Notes: generated from the letters alone by a model not told the origin. A DNA stretch of 64,000 bases from Gluconobacter kanchanaburiensis NBRC 103587 (GCF_007988905.1 NZ_BJVA01000005.1:120498-184497); one strand, 5' to 3'. Shown: positions 47,599-58,633, counted from the first letter of the stretch. Translations and numbers: made by a program.

Positions 47599-48365
47599 GC
47601 CGCCGCCTCAAGGAACTGGGTATAGCCCTGCTTTTCAAGCGTTTTGGCAATATCGGGGCCGCCGCTATGAATGATGCGGCCATGCGCCATGACATGCACG
47701 CGATCCGGCACGATATAGTCGAGCAGACGCTGATGATGCGTGATGACAAGCGCCGAAAAATCCGGACTGCGCAGCGAATTCACACCTTCCGCGACAATGC
47801 GCAGGGCATCAATGTCCAGACCGCTGTCCGTTTCATCGAGGATGGCAAAGGACGGCTGAAGCAGCCGCATCTGCAGCACTTCGTTGCGCTTCTTTTCGCC
47901 ACCCGAAAAGCCGACATTGACCGCACGCTTGAGCATGTCGTCGGACATGGACAGATGCTTGGTTTCCGCACGGACAGCCTTAAGGAACGCTACGGCATCC
48001 AGTTCGGCTTCACCACGCGCCCGGCGGACTGCGTTAACAGCCGTTCGCAGGAAATTCGCGTTGTTCACACCCGGCAGTTCCACCGGGGACTGGAACGCCA
48101 GAAACAGGCCCAGAGCAGCACGCTCTTCGGGTTCAAGAGCCAGAAGATCCTGTCCCTTGAACGTGGCCGATCCACCTGTAACTTCGTAGTCATCACGACC
48201 GGCGAGCACATAAGACAGCGTCGATTTACCCGAGCCGTTCGGGCCCATGATGACATGGACTTCACCCTTGGGGACTTCGAGATCGAGCCCCTTGAGAATG
48301 TCCTTGGGGGTACCGTCGGCGTCGATGCGGGCCTGAAGACCCTGAATTTTCAGAAAATCGCTCAT
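47595..48365 (-). CDS. sufC: Fe-S assembly ATPase SufC
   Basis: 256 residues, soluble ABC ATPase. Walker A GPNGSGKST, signature FSGGEKKRNEVLQM, Walker B FAILDETDSGLDIDAL (the SufC-type DETDSGLD) and switch His in VITHHQRLL. It drives rearrangement of the SufB-SufD scaffold. ATG 48365 follows sufB by one base; the frame further upstream is inside sufB. Confidence 0.96.
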   Translation of the reverse strand: MSDFLKIQGLQARIDADGTPKDILKGLDLEVPKGEVHVIMGPNGSGKSTLSYVLAGRDDYEVTGGSATFKGQDLLALEPEERAALGLFLAFQSPVELPGVNNANFLRTAVNAVRRARGEAELDAVAFLKAVRAETKHLSMSDDMLKRAVNVGFSGGEKKRNEVLQMRLLQPSFAILDETDSGLDIDALRIVAEGVNSLRSPDFSALVITHHQRLLDYIVPDRVHVMAHGRIIHSGGPDIAKTLEKQGYTQFLEAAA

Positions 48366-48366
48366 A

Positions 48367-49851
48367 TTAACCCACACTTCCTTCGAGGCTGATCTGCAGA
48401 AGCTTCTGCGCCTCGACCGCGAATTCCATCGGCAGCTCCTTGAGCACCTCGCGGCAGAAACCATTAACGATCAGACCCACCGCATCTTCTTCCGACAGGC
48501 CGCGCGAACGGCAGTAGAAGAGTTGGTCCTCAGAGATTTTCGACGTGGTCGCTTCATGCTCCACGCGCGCCGTCATATTACGGCTTTCGATATAAGGCAC
48601 CGTATGCGCGCCACACTGGTCGCCGATCAGGAGGCTGTCACACTGCGTGAAATTACGCGCATTGCGAGCCTTCGGCTGCATACGGACGAGGCCACGATAG
48701 GTGCTGTCAGAGTGACCGGCGGAAATGGTCTTGGCGATGATCGTCGAGCGCGTATTCGGCGCAAGATGGATCATCTTCGTCCCTGTGTCGGCCTGCTGAT
48801 GGTTGTTGGTCACCGCGACCGAGTAGAACTCACCGACCGATCCTTCACCGGCCAGAACACAGGACGGATATTTCCATGTAATCGCAGAGCCGGTTTCGAC
48901 CTGTGTCCAGGAAATCTTGGAACGCGCGCCACGGCAGATGCCGCGCTTTGTGACGAAATTGTAGATACCACCCCGACCTTCGTCATCCCCCGGATACCAA
49001 TTCTGAACGGTGGAATACTTGATCGAAGCGTCTTCCATCGCGATCAACTCGACCACAGCAGCATGAAGCTGGTTTTCATCACGTTGCGGAGCGGTGCAGC
49101 CTTCCAGGTAGGATACGGTCGCGCGATCTTCAGCAATGATGAGTGTCCGCTCAAACTGCCCCGTATTACGGGCATTGATGCGGAAATAGGTGGACAGCTC
49201 CATCGGGCAGCGGACACCCTCGGGAATGTAGACGAAAGAGCCATCGGTAAAGACCGCAGAGTTCAACGCCGCAAAAAAATTGTCGACGATAGGAACGACC
49301 GTCCCAAGATATTTCCGGACCAATTCGGGATATTCGCGAATGGCATCAGAAATGGGACAGAAAATCACCCCGGCTTCTGCAAGCGTCTTGCGGAAAGTCG
49401 TCGCTACCGAGACGCTGTCAAAAACGGCATCGACGGCAACGGGGAGACGTTGCTCCTCCGCGCCTTCAACACCAGCGAGCAGCGCCTGTTCATGCAGCGG
49501 GATCCCCAGCTTGGCATAGGTCTTCAGCAGTTCAGGATCGACTTCGTCCAGACTTTTGGGTCCGGGCTTTTTCTTGGGCTGCGCGAAATAATGCGCATCC
49601 TGATAGTCGATCGGCGGGTGATGAATATGAGCCCAGCCCGGTTCTTCCATCTGCAACCACGCACGGAATGCCTTCAGACGCCACTCCAGCATCCATTGCG
49701 GCTCGCCTTTGCGCTCGGAGATCAGACGAACGGTCTCTTCGCTCAGCCCCTTGGGCGCGATATCCATCTCGATATCGGTTTCAAAACCCCATTCGTAGCT
49801 GGATTTCGCGAGTTTTTCGACTGTCTCGCGGGTTTCCGTCACGGCTGGCAT
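48367..49851 (-). CDS. sufB: Fe-S scaffold subunit SufB
   Basis: 494 residues. [54 protein letters not shown], then the C-terminal [19 protein letters not shown] and [14 protein letters not shown]. It is the main scaffold for nascent clusters. It follows the Rrf2 regulator gene by 12 bases. Confidence 0.96.
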   Translation of the reverse strand: MPAVTETRETVEKLAKSSYEWGFETDIEMDIAPKGLSEETVRLISERKGEPQWMLEWRLKAFRAWLQMEEPGWAHIHHPPIDYQDAHYFAQPKKKPGPKSLDEVDPELLKTYAKLGIPLHEQALLAGVEGAEEQRLPVAVDAVFDSVSVATTFRKTLAEAGVIFCPISDAIREYPELVRKYLGTVVPIVDNFFAALNSAVFTDGSFVYIPEGVRCPMELSTYFRINARNTGQFERTLIIAEDRATVSYLEGCTAPQRDENQLHAAVVELIAMEDASIKYSTVQNWYPGDDEGRGGIYNFVTKRGICRGARSKISWTQVETGSAITWKYPSCVLAGEGSVGEFYSVAVTNNHQQADTGTKMIHLAPNTRSTIIAKTISAGHSDSTYRGLVRMQPKARNARNFTQCDSLLIGDQCGAHTVPYIESRNMTARVEHEATTSKISEDQLFYCRSRGLSEEDAVGLIVNGFCREVLKELPMEFAVEAQKLLQISLEGSVG

Positions 49852-49863
49852 GATGTGTTGTCC

Positions 49864-50346
49864 TTAGCTAACCGCATCGGCAATGGAAGACTTTTCCGTT
49901 CCGACGGGTGCGACGGGTGCAGACGCAGGACTACGTCTGGTCAGACGTTCCGCATGACGCCCCATATCCGCCAGTGTGATGCTGTTGAGTGTGCTGAGGA
50001 TGGCGTCATTCACGACGTCCCACTGGCCGGAAAGACCACATAGGGAACTATGCTCGCATTCACGCCCGTCACAGCAGGCCGTAATGGCGATAGGACCGTC
50101 TACGGCAGCGATGACCGCTGCAACTGTCACTTTCTCGAGTTCGCCCGAAAGGCGATACCCTCCCCGTGCCCCCCTATGCGAAAGGACAAGCCCGTTAGAG
50201 GCCAGTCCTTTCAGGAGTTTCGCAACGGTGGGTTCGGGAACGCCGGTCTCGACTGCCAGGGCTGCTGCTGTTGCCAGTCCTTCATGACGACCGAGATGGA
50301 CCAGAAGGACAGTGGCGTAATCGGCCAGTTTTGACAGCCTCAGCAT
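49864..50346 (-). CDS. Rrf2-family Fe-S regulator of the suf operon
   Basis: 160 residues. Winged-helix N-terminus (MLRLSKLADYATVLLVHLG, VPEPTVAKLLKGLASNGL, HRGARGGYRL) and a Cys cluster (ACCDGRECEHSSLCG) able to hold an Fe-S cluster. Proteins of this type at the head of alphaproteobacterial suf operons sense cluster status and repress the operon. ATG 50346 matches the family start. The Ser/Ala/Pro-rich C-terminal tail is disordered. A perfect palindrome upstream is a candidate binding site. Confidence 0.92.
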   Translation of the reverse strand: MLRLSKLADYATVLLVHLGRHEGLATAAALAVETGVPEPTVAKLLKGLASNGLVLSHRGARGGYRLSGELEKVTVAAVIAAVDGPIAITACCDGRECEHSSLCGLSGQWDVVNDAILSTLNSITLADMGRHAERLTRRSPASAPVAPVGTEKSSIADAVS

Positions 50347-50374
50347 CGCTTGCACACTCGCATCTTGTTCTAAT

Positions 50375-50385
50375 TCAAGACTTGA
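50375..50385 (-). promoter_or_regulatory. Candidate operator upstream of the suf regulator
   Basis: TCAAG-A-CTTGA, a perfect 11-base palindrome 28 bases before the regulator ATG within an AT-rich stretch. Autoregulation by the Rrf2 protein is inferred from position. Confidence 0.4.
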
Positions 50386-50478
50386 GAAGTCCTGATTTGT
50401 TTCAAATGGCCCATGTAAGAGCAAAGGTCAAGGCTTCTCTTCCCGACCTTCAAAGGGCAACACAAGAGACATGAAATG

Positions 50479-51768
50479 TTACACGCCAAAAAACAGTCGG
50501 GAAACGCCATCCAACGCCGCACCGGCAAGAAATCCGACGACTGTGCCATTTATGCGGATGTAGGCCAGATCACGTCCGACGCGCGACTCCAGCCTCGATG
50601 CAAGATCGTTTCCGTCCCATCCCGCCATGACAGCAGCGATGAAACCCGACAACTTCTCTCGCAGACCAGGAAGAATTCGGAGGACAGTGGTTTCCACAGC
50701 CTGATTGACCTTAAGTCGCAGAGCCTCGTTGGACCGCAACGCTCCTGCAAGCTGGACGATGGCAGCCTCGATCACCGTCGCGCTCCACCCGTCTTCACGG
50801 CGACTGTCTTCCTCCAGCATGCCCCGGAGACGTTCCCAGAGTTCGGAACTCCATCCTTTGAGGCTGGTATGGGTCAGAACGGAGGTAATGGTCTGCGCCA
50901 TATCCTTACGACGCACCGGATCATTTTCGATCCGGTCGATTTCGCCGCGGACCCAGGTCGTAAAGCCATATCTCAGATCTGAATCCATCGGATCCACGCG
51001 CTCGAATTCGGCATGAAGCGCCATAAGGACACGACTGGCTACAGAGCCTCCGATGGCCCAGCCCAGAAAACGCCCACCCTGCTCCCGCACACGTTCCTCA
51101 ACAAAATGTCTTAGTTCCGATTCACGGGACGTTACGGTTGTCTTGATTCGTTCGAGCAGGAACGAGAGGACTTCCTGATGCATTTCGCTATCGACCATCG
51201 CGCGCATCCCGCGAGAGACCAACGGTGCCATTTCCTCACCATTCAGCAACACGGGCAGTGCGCGCGACAGCGCAGCCTTCGCACGCCCGTCTTCCAGCCG
51301 GTCCACCATCAGCGGAATGGCCGACCGCATGCTAGTAACAAGGGTCTGACGGGTTGAAGACTCGTTCAGCATGTCGGCAATAAGGCCGGAAAGATCGATT
51401 TTCGACAAAGCACGCCGAACATCGTCTTCGGTAAAGAACTGACCGGAAATGAAGCGGCCCAGCGCCTGTCCAAGCCGTTCCTTCTGGCGCGGCAGAATAG
51501 CGGTATGCGGGATAGGAAGCCCCATCGGATGACGGAACAGGGCCGTAACGGCAAACCAGTCAGCCAGACCGCCCACCACACCAGCCCGCGCGCCCGCACG
51601 CAGCAGACTGAATGCCAGACTGGCGTCGCCAATATGACGGGCTGCCGCCAGAGTGGTTCCCGCCGCGAGCACGCCCATTCCTGCGAGCAGCCCACCAGCC
51701 ATGAATCGGGGAGACAGATCCGTGAGGCCGGTTTTCCGGGACACTGGAGAGGGCGTGACGGCATGCAT
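50479..51768 (-). CDS. DUF445 family membrane-associated protein
   Basis: 429 residues. N-terminal hydrophobic segments (FMAGGLLAGMGVLAAGTTLAA) lead to the hallmark GARAGVVGGLADWFAVTALF and RHPMGLPIPHTAILPRQKER, a long helical middle, and a C-terminal GTVVGFLAGAALDGVSRLF membrane segment. Family function is unknown; an inner-membrane location is likely. It is divergent from the PEP-carboxylase-like gene. Confidence 0.9.
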   Translation of the reverse strand: MHAVTPSPVSRKTGLTDLSPRFMAGGLLAGMGVLAAGTTLAAARHIGDASLAFSLLRAGARAGVVGGLADWFAVTALFRHPMGLPIPHTAILPRQKERLGQALGRFISGQFFTEDDVRRALSKIDLSGLIADMLNESSTRQTLVTSMRSAIPLMVDRLEDGRAKAALSRALPVLLNGEEMAPLVSRGMRAMVDSEMHQEVLSFLLERIKTTVTSRESELRHFVEERVREQGGRFLGWAIGGSVASRVLMALHAEFERVDPMDSDLRYGFTTWVRGEIDRIENDPVRRKDMAQTITSVLTHTSLKGWSSELWERLRGMLEEDSRREDGWSATVIEAAIVQLAGALRSNEALRLKVNQAVETTVLRILPGLREKLSGFIAAVMAGWDGNDLASRLESRVGRDLAYIRINGTVVGFLAGAALDGVSRLFFGV

Positions 51769-51905
51769 CTACGCACCGATAGCATCATCCACACTGCCTG
51801 TCGCGCTCCCGGCACTGTTGCGCTCTACGGCAGAGCGTGAAAGATACTGCGGCCCGTTCTGGACCCCGAATTTTCCTTATCTCCGCAGAAGCGAGACTGA
51901 TCCCG

Positions 51906-54683
51906 ATGTCTGACTGCGCCTCACGGCTCGATCCGTCCCTCCACGACCGTATTGACGCCATGACGTCACGGCTTCTTCACGAGCGCGATGGCCTCACGGA
52001 CGTGATCGCATCCATCAGCCGGAACCTGAGTCTGGATGACGGGAATTCCGAACGGTCGCATCTCGACGAGATCGAAACTGTCGTGCGCGCGCTGCGGGAT
52101 GAGCATTTTGCCGAACGAGCCGCGCATCTGCGGGCCTATGTCGGACTTGACAGCACAGAACCTCAGCAGCGGCTGAAAGCCGTGGCAAAGCGACTGGTCG
52201 ATCAGGCATCCGATGCCGCCTCGCTGAAAATTCCGAAAATCGCCGCGGTTTTTACCGCCCATCCGACATTCGCGCTGGCAGACAGGGTCTATGAGATCCT
52301 TACCCAGCGTGCGGAAAATCCGGAACAGGCCGTTCCGTGTCTGAAAACGCACCGGCGCCCTTCCCCTCCGACGCTGGCACAGGAACAGGCCCTGGCTCTA
52401 GCCGCCATCCTGCGTGGGCGAGATGCGCTGGACGACCTGACGCAGGCGCTCCTCATTGAGATGACCAACCGCTGGTCGGGTGAGGCTGCACATGTGGATC
52501 CCTCTCCGGTCATTCTGGCAACATGGGTTGGATTCGATACCGACGGCCGCAACGACATCGGCTGGTGGGACACGCTGCGCATCCGCCTCGAACTCAAATG
52601 CTCCCAACTTCACCGGCTGACGGAGGGGCTGGAGCGACTGAGGCTGCATGAGAGTGCTCTCGCCATGCGCGCGCGCCGAGCCATTGAAGCGGTCAAAACA
52701 CAGCACGCCGCCTGTCCGACAGGCCAGGACGCCGCACCGGAGGCGATCCGTGATTTCGCGCAAACACTGATTTCCCACCGCGAAAAGGCTCTTCTGGACG
52801 CAGCCGAACTTGCCCCCCTGTTTCAGGACGCATTCTCCGGACTGAGCGATGAAGGGCGCCTGCACTTCCAGACGATCCGGGCCGGTTTCATCAATCACGG
52901 CCTCGGCATTGCCCGTATCCATACGCGACTGAATGCGGCACAAATTTATAACGTGGCGCGGACACGACTGGGTCTGACAGATGACCCGGCCCTGCCTTCC
53001 CGCCGCCGCGTTCTGCTGGCAAAGATAGACGAAGCCCTATCGGATGTGACGCCAAAGGCCGTGGATTTCGGCTCGCTTCTCGTTGAGCCCGCATCCGCCG
53101 CACGCCTCATGATGACGATGGCACAGATCCTCAAGCACATCGATTCAGGCTCTCCCATCCGCTTCCTCATTGCAGAGACCGAAAGCGGCTACACATTGCT
53201 GGCGACTCTCTGGCTGGCCCGTCTGTTCGGAATCAAGGATCACCAGATCGAAATCTCGCCCCTTTTCGAAACGGAAAGTGCGCTGGAAAACGGCGAAACC
53301 ATTCTGGAAGAAGCTTTCCGTTCAAGCCATTGGCGCGATTATCTGCGGGCGAATGGTCGGCTGTCGCTTCAGTTCGGTTATTCCGATTCAGGCCGCTATG
53401 TCGGGCAGCTGGCAGCCACAAATCTTGTTGAGCGTCTGCGGATGAGAACGCTGTCCCTGCTGGCGGAGCACGATCTGAAGGACGTTTCCCTGACACTGTT
53501 CGACACGCATGGCGAGAGCATCGGCCGTGGTGCACATCCGTTCAGCCTCCGCCAGCGCCTCGATTATTTCTCTCCGGCCCGCACGCGACTGGCCATGCGG
53601 GAAGCCGGAATCGGCTGTCGTGTCGAAACCGCATTCCAGGGCGGCGACGGCTATACATTATTTGGAACGAATGCGCTGGCAGCGTCCACGATTGCCACTC
53701 TCGCCGAGCATACGGCCGAGATCCCGCAGGATACGCAAGACCCAGTCTATACCCGCCCTGATTTTGCAGCAGACTTCTTTTCCACCATCGCGCTCGATAT
53801 GGGCGCGCTGGTCGACGATCCGGGTTATGCCGCCCTGCTCAGCGCCTTCGGACCATCACTGATCGACAAGACAGGCTCGCGCCCTTCCGCGCGGCAGTCA
53901 GATGCCGCGACGGTGACACGTATCACGCATCCGGGGCAGCTCCGGGCCATTCCCAACAATGCGATCCTTCAGCAGCTTGGCTGGTGGGCAAATGTGCTGC
54001 ATGGCCTTGGCAACGCGGCGCAGCGCCATCCGGAGACGTTCGAGCAGTTCGCTACCGAGTCCTCCCGCTTCCGCGAGGCCATGGATTTTGCACGTCAGGC
54101 GCTTGCCCATTCGGATCTGGACGTGCTGCGGACCACCATCCGCCAGCTCGATCCCGGAACCTGGCTGGATCGAGCTGCCAAGGCCGGGACGGACGAAGAA
54201 CGCCAAAGTCTGCTGAGCATTTCGCATGGGCTGGAACTCCTGCGTTTCTGGGTCAGCGGGCCAGCCATGTTCCGGCGCATTCAGGCCGATCACATCTCCC
54301 TGCGCGCCGCCTGGCCCGATGCTCCCCGAATGGACGCACGCGAAAAACTGCTACACGCTATCCGCTTCGCGCTGATCGATAGATTATGGGAGCTTTCCAC
54401 ACGCATTCCCTATTTCGGGCCACGCAACAGCCTCACACGCGAAGCGATCACGAACCTGATCCTCTGCCTCGACGTTCCACGAGCGCTGCATCTTCTGGAT
54501 GATCTCTTTCCCGTCAACGCGCCAAGCGTGGCAAACCTCGATTTCGGGGAACCCGGAGACGCCGCTGACGCCGGAAGTTTTGCCCGGGAACATGCGGAGA
54601 TCTTCGAGCCTCTTTCACGCTGCTTTGCCCTGCTGCGCGAAGTCGGAATTGCGATCATGCATGCCAACCGTGCCTTTGGCTGA
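51906..54683 (+). CDS. Phosphoenolpyruvate-carboxylase-like protein, divergent
   Basis: 925 residues, about PEPC length. Family segments are recognisable: TAHPT with His 119, SPLFETESALENGE (metal-ligand Glu), FGYSDS with Asp 494, GSRPSAR and LRAIPNNAILQQLGW. Several catalytic parts differ: Lys after YSDS is Arg (497), the loop FHGRGG-x-x-GRGG is shortened to THGESIGRG so its first Arg is gone, GGDRDGNP has become GFDTDGR, and the C-terminal QNTG end is absent. PEPC carboxylates PEP to oxaloacetate; whether this protein does so is doubtful. ATG 51906 is used; ATG 51837 would add 23 poorly fitting residues. Confidence 0.75.
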   Translation: MSDCASRLDPSLHDRIDAMTSRLLHERDGLTDVIASISRNLSLDDGNSERSHLDEIETVVRALRDEHFAERAAHLRAYVGLDSTEPQQRLKAVAKRLVDQASDAASLKIPKIAAVFTAHPTFALADRVYEILTQRAENPEQAVPCLKTHRRPSPPTLAQEQALALAAILRGRDALDDLTQALLIEMTNRWSGEAAHVDPSPVILATWVGFDTDGRNDIGWWDTLRIRLELKCSQLHRLTEGLERLRLHESALAMRARRAIEAVKTQHAACPTGQDAAPEAIRDFAQTLISHREKALLDAAELAPLFQDAFSGLSDEGRLHFQTIRAGFINHGLGIARIHTRLNAAQIYNVARTRLGLTDDPALPSRRRVLLAKIDEALSDVTPKAVDFGSLLVEPASAARLMMTMAQILKHIDSGSPIRFLIAETESGYTLLATLWLARLFGIKDHQIEISPLFETESALENGETILEEAFRSSHWRDYLRANGRLSLQFGYSDSGRYVGQLAATNLVERLRMRTLSLLAEHDLKDVSLTLFDTHGESIGRGAHPFSLRQRLDYFSPARTRLAMREAGIGCRVETAFQGGDGYTLFGTNALAASTIATLAEHTAEIPQDTQDPVYTRPDFAADFFSTIALDMGALVDDPGYAALLSAFGPSLIDKTGSRPSARQSDAATVTRITHPGQLRAIPNNAILQQLGWWANVLHGLGNAAQRHPETFEQFATESSRFREAMDFARQALAHSDLDVLRTTIRQLDPGTWLDRAAKAGTDEERQSLLSISHGLELLRFWVSGPAMFRRIQADHISLRAAWPDAPRMDAREKLLHAIRFALIDRLWELSTRIPYFGPRNSLTREAITNLILCLDVPRALHLLDDLFPVNAPSVANLDFGEPGDAADAGSFAREHAEIFEPLSRCFALLREVGIAIMHANRAFG

Positions 54684-54773
54684 GGAAATGATACGCGGCC
54701 GGAACCCTTGTTCAGGACGTCCGGCTGCGTTTAGAAAGCTCCCGTAACAAACCCTAACCGAAAGCTCCCCTGC

Positions 54774-56357
54774 ATGCTTCGCAAGGCCCTCTTTCTGGGT
54801 GCAGCCATGATGGCTGTGCCGGCTCTGGCGGCAGCGCCCACGCCGCCTGCACCCAATGCAGATAGCGTGACGAACGGAACCGTGACGGTAAACGGCGCGT
54901 CCATCCCTTACCGCGCAGTCGCGGGCACCATTCTGGTGCACGGAGCCGATTACAACGATTCCAGCGATGTGCTAGCCAAACGGGGAACCAAGCTCGACGC
55001 AGGCAAGGACGACGAGACCAAGAACGCTCCGGTCGCGTCCATGTTCTATACGGCCTATTTCAAGGAAGGCGTACCGTCGGAAAAGCGTCCGATCACGTTC
55101 CTCTATAATGGCGGTCCGGGGTCAGCGTCGGTCTGGGTCCATATGGGCACGTTCGGTCCGCGTCGCGTGAACACGCCGGGTGACACGCATCTGCCTGCCG
55201 CGCCTTATGCCCTCATCAACAATCCACAATCCCTTCTGGACGTGTCTGACGTCGTCTTCGTTGACGCTCCGGGAACTGGCTTTTCGCGTATCGCAGGCAA
55301 AGATGCGGCCAAGGAATTTCTGGGCGTTGATGGAGACGGCGAAGCTTTTACACACTTCATTTCAAAGTTTCTCGCCAAATACCATCGCTATAATTCACCC
55401 AAATATCTGTTTGGCGAGAGCTATGGCACAATGCGCTCCGCAGTTGTCATCAACAACCTCGAGCAGGACGAGAACATCGATTTCAACGGTGTGATCCTCC
55501 TATCGCAGATCCTGAATTATGACAACAGCGATGACAGCCCGCAGTTCAACGCTGGCATGGACGATCCCTACGTGCTGGCATTGCCGACCTATGCGGCCAC
55601 GGCGTGGTATCATCATTGCCTGCCCGCCCAGCATCCGGATCTGAAGGCGTTCCTGCGTGAGGTCGAGCATTTTGCGATGACGGACTACACGCTGGCTCTG
55701 CGCCAGGGTGCCGATCTGCCGGACGATCAGCGTCAGGCAATTGCTGCAAAACTGCATGACTATACGGGCCTGCCCGTCGATTACATTCTGCGGGCGGATC
55801 TGCGCGTGAATGGCGGCGAGTTTGACCAGCAGCTTCAGGCCAAAACCGGGATGGCAACTGGCCGTCTGGACACACGGTATTCAAGCCCGACAATCGACCC
55901 GATGAGTCAGGAAGTGGATTATGATCCGCAGTCCACCGCCATCAGTTCGGCATATGTCACCGTCTTCAACGACTACGTCCGCAACACCCTGAAATATGGT
56001 ACGGACGAGGACTACCGCCTCTATAACAGCCAGGGCCACTGGGACAGCCATCACCGCCAGCCCGGCCACGGCTATCAGCCCAAAGGTCAGCCAAACGTCA
56101 TGACGGATCTGGCGATGGCAATGAAAACCAATCCGAACCTGCATGTAATGCTCAATGCAGGCTATTATGATCTCGCAACGCCCTATTTCGAAGGGGTGTA
56201 CGAGATGAAACATCTGCCGATTCCCGCGAACCTGCAGAAGAACATCGAATATGCGCAGTATCCTTCGGGACACATGGTCTATGTCGATCCCGCTATGCTG
56301 CAGCAGCTTCATGACAATGTGGCGGCCTTCATCCGCCGGACCGATAATCTGCACTGA
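54774..56357 (+). CDS. Secreted serine carboxypeptidase (peptidase S10 family)
   Basis: 527 residues with signal peptide (cleavage near ALAAA at about 20). Oxyanion region FLYNGGPGSASVW near 110, catalytic Ser 216 in GESYGT, Asp 466 in AGYYDLATPY and His 500 in YPSGHMVY, so the triad is complete. It should remove C-terminal residues from peptides in the periplasm or outside. Downstream of the PEPC-like gene by 90 bases; followed by a strong terminator at 56374. Confidence 0.93.
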   Translation: MLRKALFLGAAMMAVPALAAAPTPPAPNADSVTNGTVTVNGASIPYRAVAGTILVHGADYNDSSDVLAKRGTKLDAGKDDETKNAPVASMFYTAYFKEGVPSEKRPITFLYNGGPGSASVWVHMGTFGPRRVNTPGDTHLPAAPYALINNPQSLLDVSDVVFVDAPGTGFSRIAGKDAAKEFLGVDGDGEAFTHFISKFLAKYHRYNSPKYLFGESYGTMRSAVVINNLEQDENIDFNGVILLSQILNYDNSDDSPQFNAGMDDPYVLALPTYAATAWYHHCLPAQHPDLKAFLREVEHFAMTDYTLALRQGADLPDDQRQAIAAKLHDYTGLPVDYILRADLRVNGGEFDQQLQAKTGMATGRLDTRYSSPTIDPMSQEVDYDPQSTAISSAYVTVFNDYVRNTLKYGTDEDYRLYNSQGHWDSHHRQPGHGYQPKGQPNVMTDLAMAMKTNPNLHVMLNAGYYDLATPYFEGVYEMKHLPIPANLQKNIEYAQYPSGHMVYVDPAMLQQLHDNVAAFIRRTDNLH

Positions 56358-56373
56358 TACCTGACGGGACCGG

Positions 56374-56410
56374 AAAGGCGGCGGAGGGGAAACCTTCCGC
56401 CGCCTTTTTT
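56374..56410 (+). terminator. Terminator of the S10 peptidase gene
   Basis: Stem AAAGGCGGCGGA/TCCGCCGCCTTT with run of six T, 16 bases after the stop. Confidence 0.9.
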
Positions 56411-56472
56411 ATGCGCCGCTGAGACACAGGAACGGGCAAGACAGCCGCGCCCGACCAAAGATGGCCAGACAC

Positions 56473-56505
56473 AAAAAAACCCCGCCAGATTGCTCTGGCG
56501 GGGTT
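56473..56505 (-). terminator. Terminator of fusA
   Basis: Minus-strand stem AACCCCGCCAGA/TCTGGCGGGGTT with loop GCAA, then seven T, about 25 bases after the fusA stop. Confidence 0.9.
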
Positions 56506-56530
56506 CTCTGTCTCAGCAAGGCTGAAGAAA

Positions 56531-58633
56531 TCAGGCAGATTTCGCGATGATTTCGTCGGCCACGTTACGAGGAACGGCCTCGTAGTGATGGAACTGCATG
56601 GTGAAGGACGCACGGCCCTTCGTTGCAGAACGCAGATGCGAGATGTAGCCGAACATTTCCTTCAGCGGCACTTGTGCACGGATCATCACGGTCGAACCAG
56701 AGGTTTCCTGGTTCTGGATGATGCCGCGACGACGATTGAGATCGCCCACAACGTCACCGACATGGTCGTTCGGGGTCGTGACTTCCACGTCCATGATCGG
56801 CTCGAGAATCACCGGACCGGCGTTCTTCATGCCTTCACGGAAGCAGGCCTTGGCGGCGATTTCGAAGGCCAGAGCCGACGAGTCAACGTCATGGTACTTA
56901 CCGTCGAGCAGCGTGAACTTGAAGTCCACTGTCGGGAAGCCGGCGAGAACACCCGTGGTGCTCTGCATACGGATGCCCTTTTCGACAGCCGGGATGTATT
57001 CCTTCGGAACCGTACCACCGACGATCTTGTTCTCGAAGATGATCTCATCCGGCTTGTCAGACGGAGCAAACTCGATTTTGACTTCAGCGTACTGACCCGA
57101 ACCACCAGACTGCTTCTTGTGGGTGTAGGTCTCGACATGCGGCCGCGTGATCGTCTCACGGTAAGCCACCTGCGGTGCACCGATGTTGGCATCGACGCCG
57201 TATTCACGACGCAGACGGTCAACAATGATGTCCAGATGAAGCTCGCCCATGCCGGACAGGATGGTCTGACCCGTTTCCTGATCGGTCTTGAGGTGCAGGG
57301 ACGGATCTTCAGCCGTCAGCTTCTGCAGCGCCAGCGTCATCTTCTCCACACCGTCCTTGGTCTTCGGCTCGACGGAGATGTCGATGACCGGAACCGGGAA
57401 CTGCATCCGCTCCAGAACCACCGGATCGGCGGCATCGGCAAGTGTGTCACCCGTAACGGTGTCCTTGAGGCCTACGAATGCGGCGATATCACCAGCACCA
57501 ACGGACTTCACTTCCTGACGCTTGTCGGCGTGCATCTGGAACATGCGGCCGACGCGTTCCTTGTGGCCCTTCGTCGTGTTCAGGATGGTGTCACCGGAGT
57601 TCAGGACACCACGATAGACGCGAACGAAGGTCAGCGTGCCGTACTTGTCGGAGATGATCTTGAACGCAAGGCCAGCGAACTTACCGTCCGGATCGACCGG
57701 AACGATCGGCAGGAAGTCTTCGTCGACTTCTTCGCCTTCCGGCGGAGCAATACGAATGCCTTCGACTTCGTCAGGAGCCGGCAGGTAATCGATGACTGCG
57801 TCGAGCAGGGGCTGTACGCCCTTGTTCTTGAACGCCGTACCGCACATGACGGGACGGAATTCACCGGAAATCGCGCCCTTCTTGATGCACTTCTTCAGGG
57901 TTGCGACGTCAACGTCGCCCTTTTCGAAGTACTCTTCCATAGCAGCGTCATCGACAGCGAGAGCTGTGTCGAGCAGAACCTGGCGGGCTTCGTCAGCCTT
58001 TTCCTTCAGGTCAGCCGGGATCTCTTCGTAGTGGAACTTGGCACCGAGTTCGCCGCCTTCCCACACGATGGCGCGCATCTCGACCAGATCGACCACGCCA
58101 ACGAAGTTTTCTTCGGCGCCGATCGGGAGCTGCAGCGGAACGGCCACGATGTCCAGCTTCTCTTTCAGCGTGCTGAAAGCGTAGTAGAAGTCGGCGCCGG
58201 TACGGTCGAGCTTGTTGATGAAGATGACGCGCGGAACGTTGTAACGGTCAGCAAGGCGCCAGTTCGTTTCGGACTGCGGCTGCACGCCGGCCACGCCTTC
58301 GATCACGAAGATCGCGCCATCGAGCACGCGGAGCGAACGGTTGACTTCGATGTTGAAGTCGATGTGGCCCGGGGTGTCGATGATATTGATGCGGTGGTCG
58401 TTCCACTCACACGTCACGGCAGCCGAGGTGATCGTGATGCCACGCTCACGTTCCTGCGCCATGTAGTCGGTGGTGGTGTTGCCTTCGTGGACCTCACCGA
58501 TCTTGTGAGAGACACCCGTGTAATACAGGATACGCTCGGTCGTGGTGGTCTTACCGGCATCGATATGCGCGGTAATACCGATATTGCGAATCTTCGAGAG
58601 AGCCGATTTGGCTTCCTGAACGCTTTCGGACAC
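56531..58633 (-). CDS. fusA: Elongation factor G
   Basis: 700 residues. GTPase domain with [19 protein letters not shown] (G1), DTPGHIDF (G3) and NKLDRTGAD (G4), then domains II to V. It drives translocation on the ribosome. The start is GTG 58633, with GGAGG seven bases upstream and a stable stem-loop before it. It is not linked here to rpsL or tuf; the neighbour upstream is rpmB. Confidence 0.97.
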   Translation of the reverse strand: MSESVQEAKSALSKIRNIGITAHIDAGKTTTTERILYYTGVSHKIGEVHEGNTTTDYMAQERERGITITSAAVTCEWNDHRINIIDTPGHIDFNIEVNRSLRVLDGAIFVIEGVAGVQPQSETNWRLADRYNVPRVIFINKLDRTGADFYYAFSTLKEKLDIVAVPLQLPIGAEENFVGVVDLVEMRAIVWEGGELGAKFHYEEIPADLKEKADEARQVLLDTALAVDDAAMEEYFEKGDVDVATLKKCIKKGAISGEFRPVMCGTAFKNKGVQPLLDAVIDYLPAPDEVEGIRIAPPEGEEVDEDFLPIVPVDPDGKFAGLAFKIISDKYGTLTFVRVYRGVLNSGDTILNTTKGHKERVGRMFQMHADKRQEVKSVGAGDIAAFVGLKDTVTGDTLADAADPVVLERMQFPVPVIDISVEPKTKDGVEKMTLALQKLTAEDPSLHLKTDQETGQTILSGMGELHLDIIVDRLRREYGVDANIGAPQVAYRETITRPHVETYTHKKQSGGSGQYAEVKIEFAPSDKPDEIIFENKIVGGTVPKEYIPAVEKGIRMQSTTGVLAGFPTVDFKFTLLDGKYHDVDSSALAFEIAAKACFREGMKNAGPVILEPIMDVEVTTPNDHVGDVVGDLNRRRGIIQNQETSGSTVMIRAQVPLKEMFGYISHLRSATKGRASFTMQFHHYEAVPRNVADEIIAKSA

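Noticed and set aside
50476..50982. Plus-strand open frame opposite the DUF445 gene
   Set aside because: Antisense shadow with no family features; the minus-strand DUF445 protein is clear.
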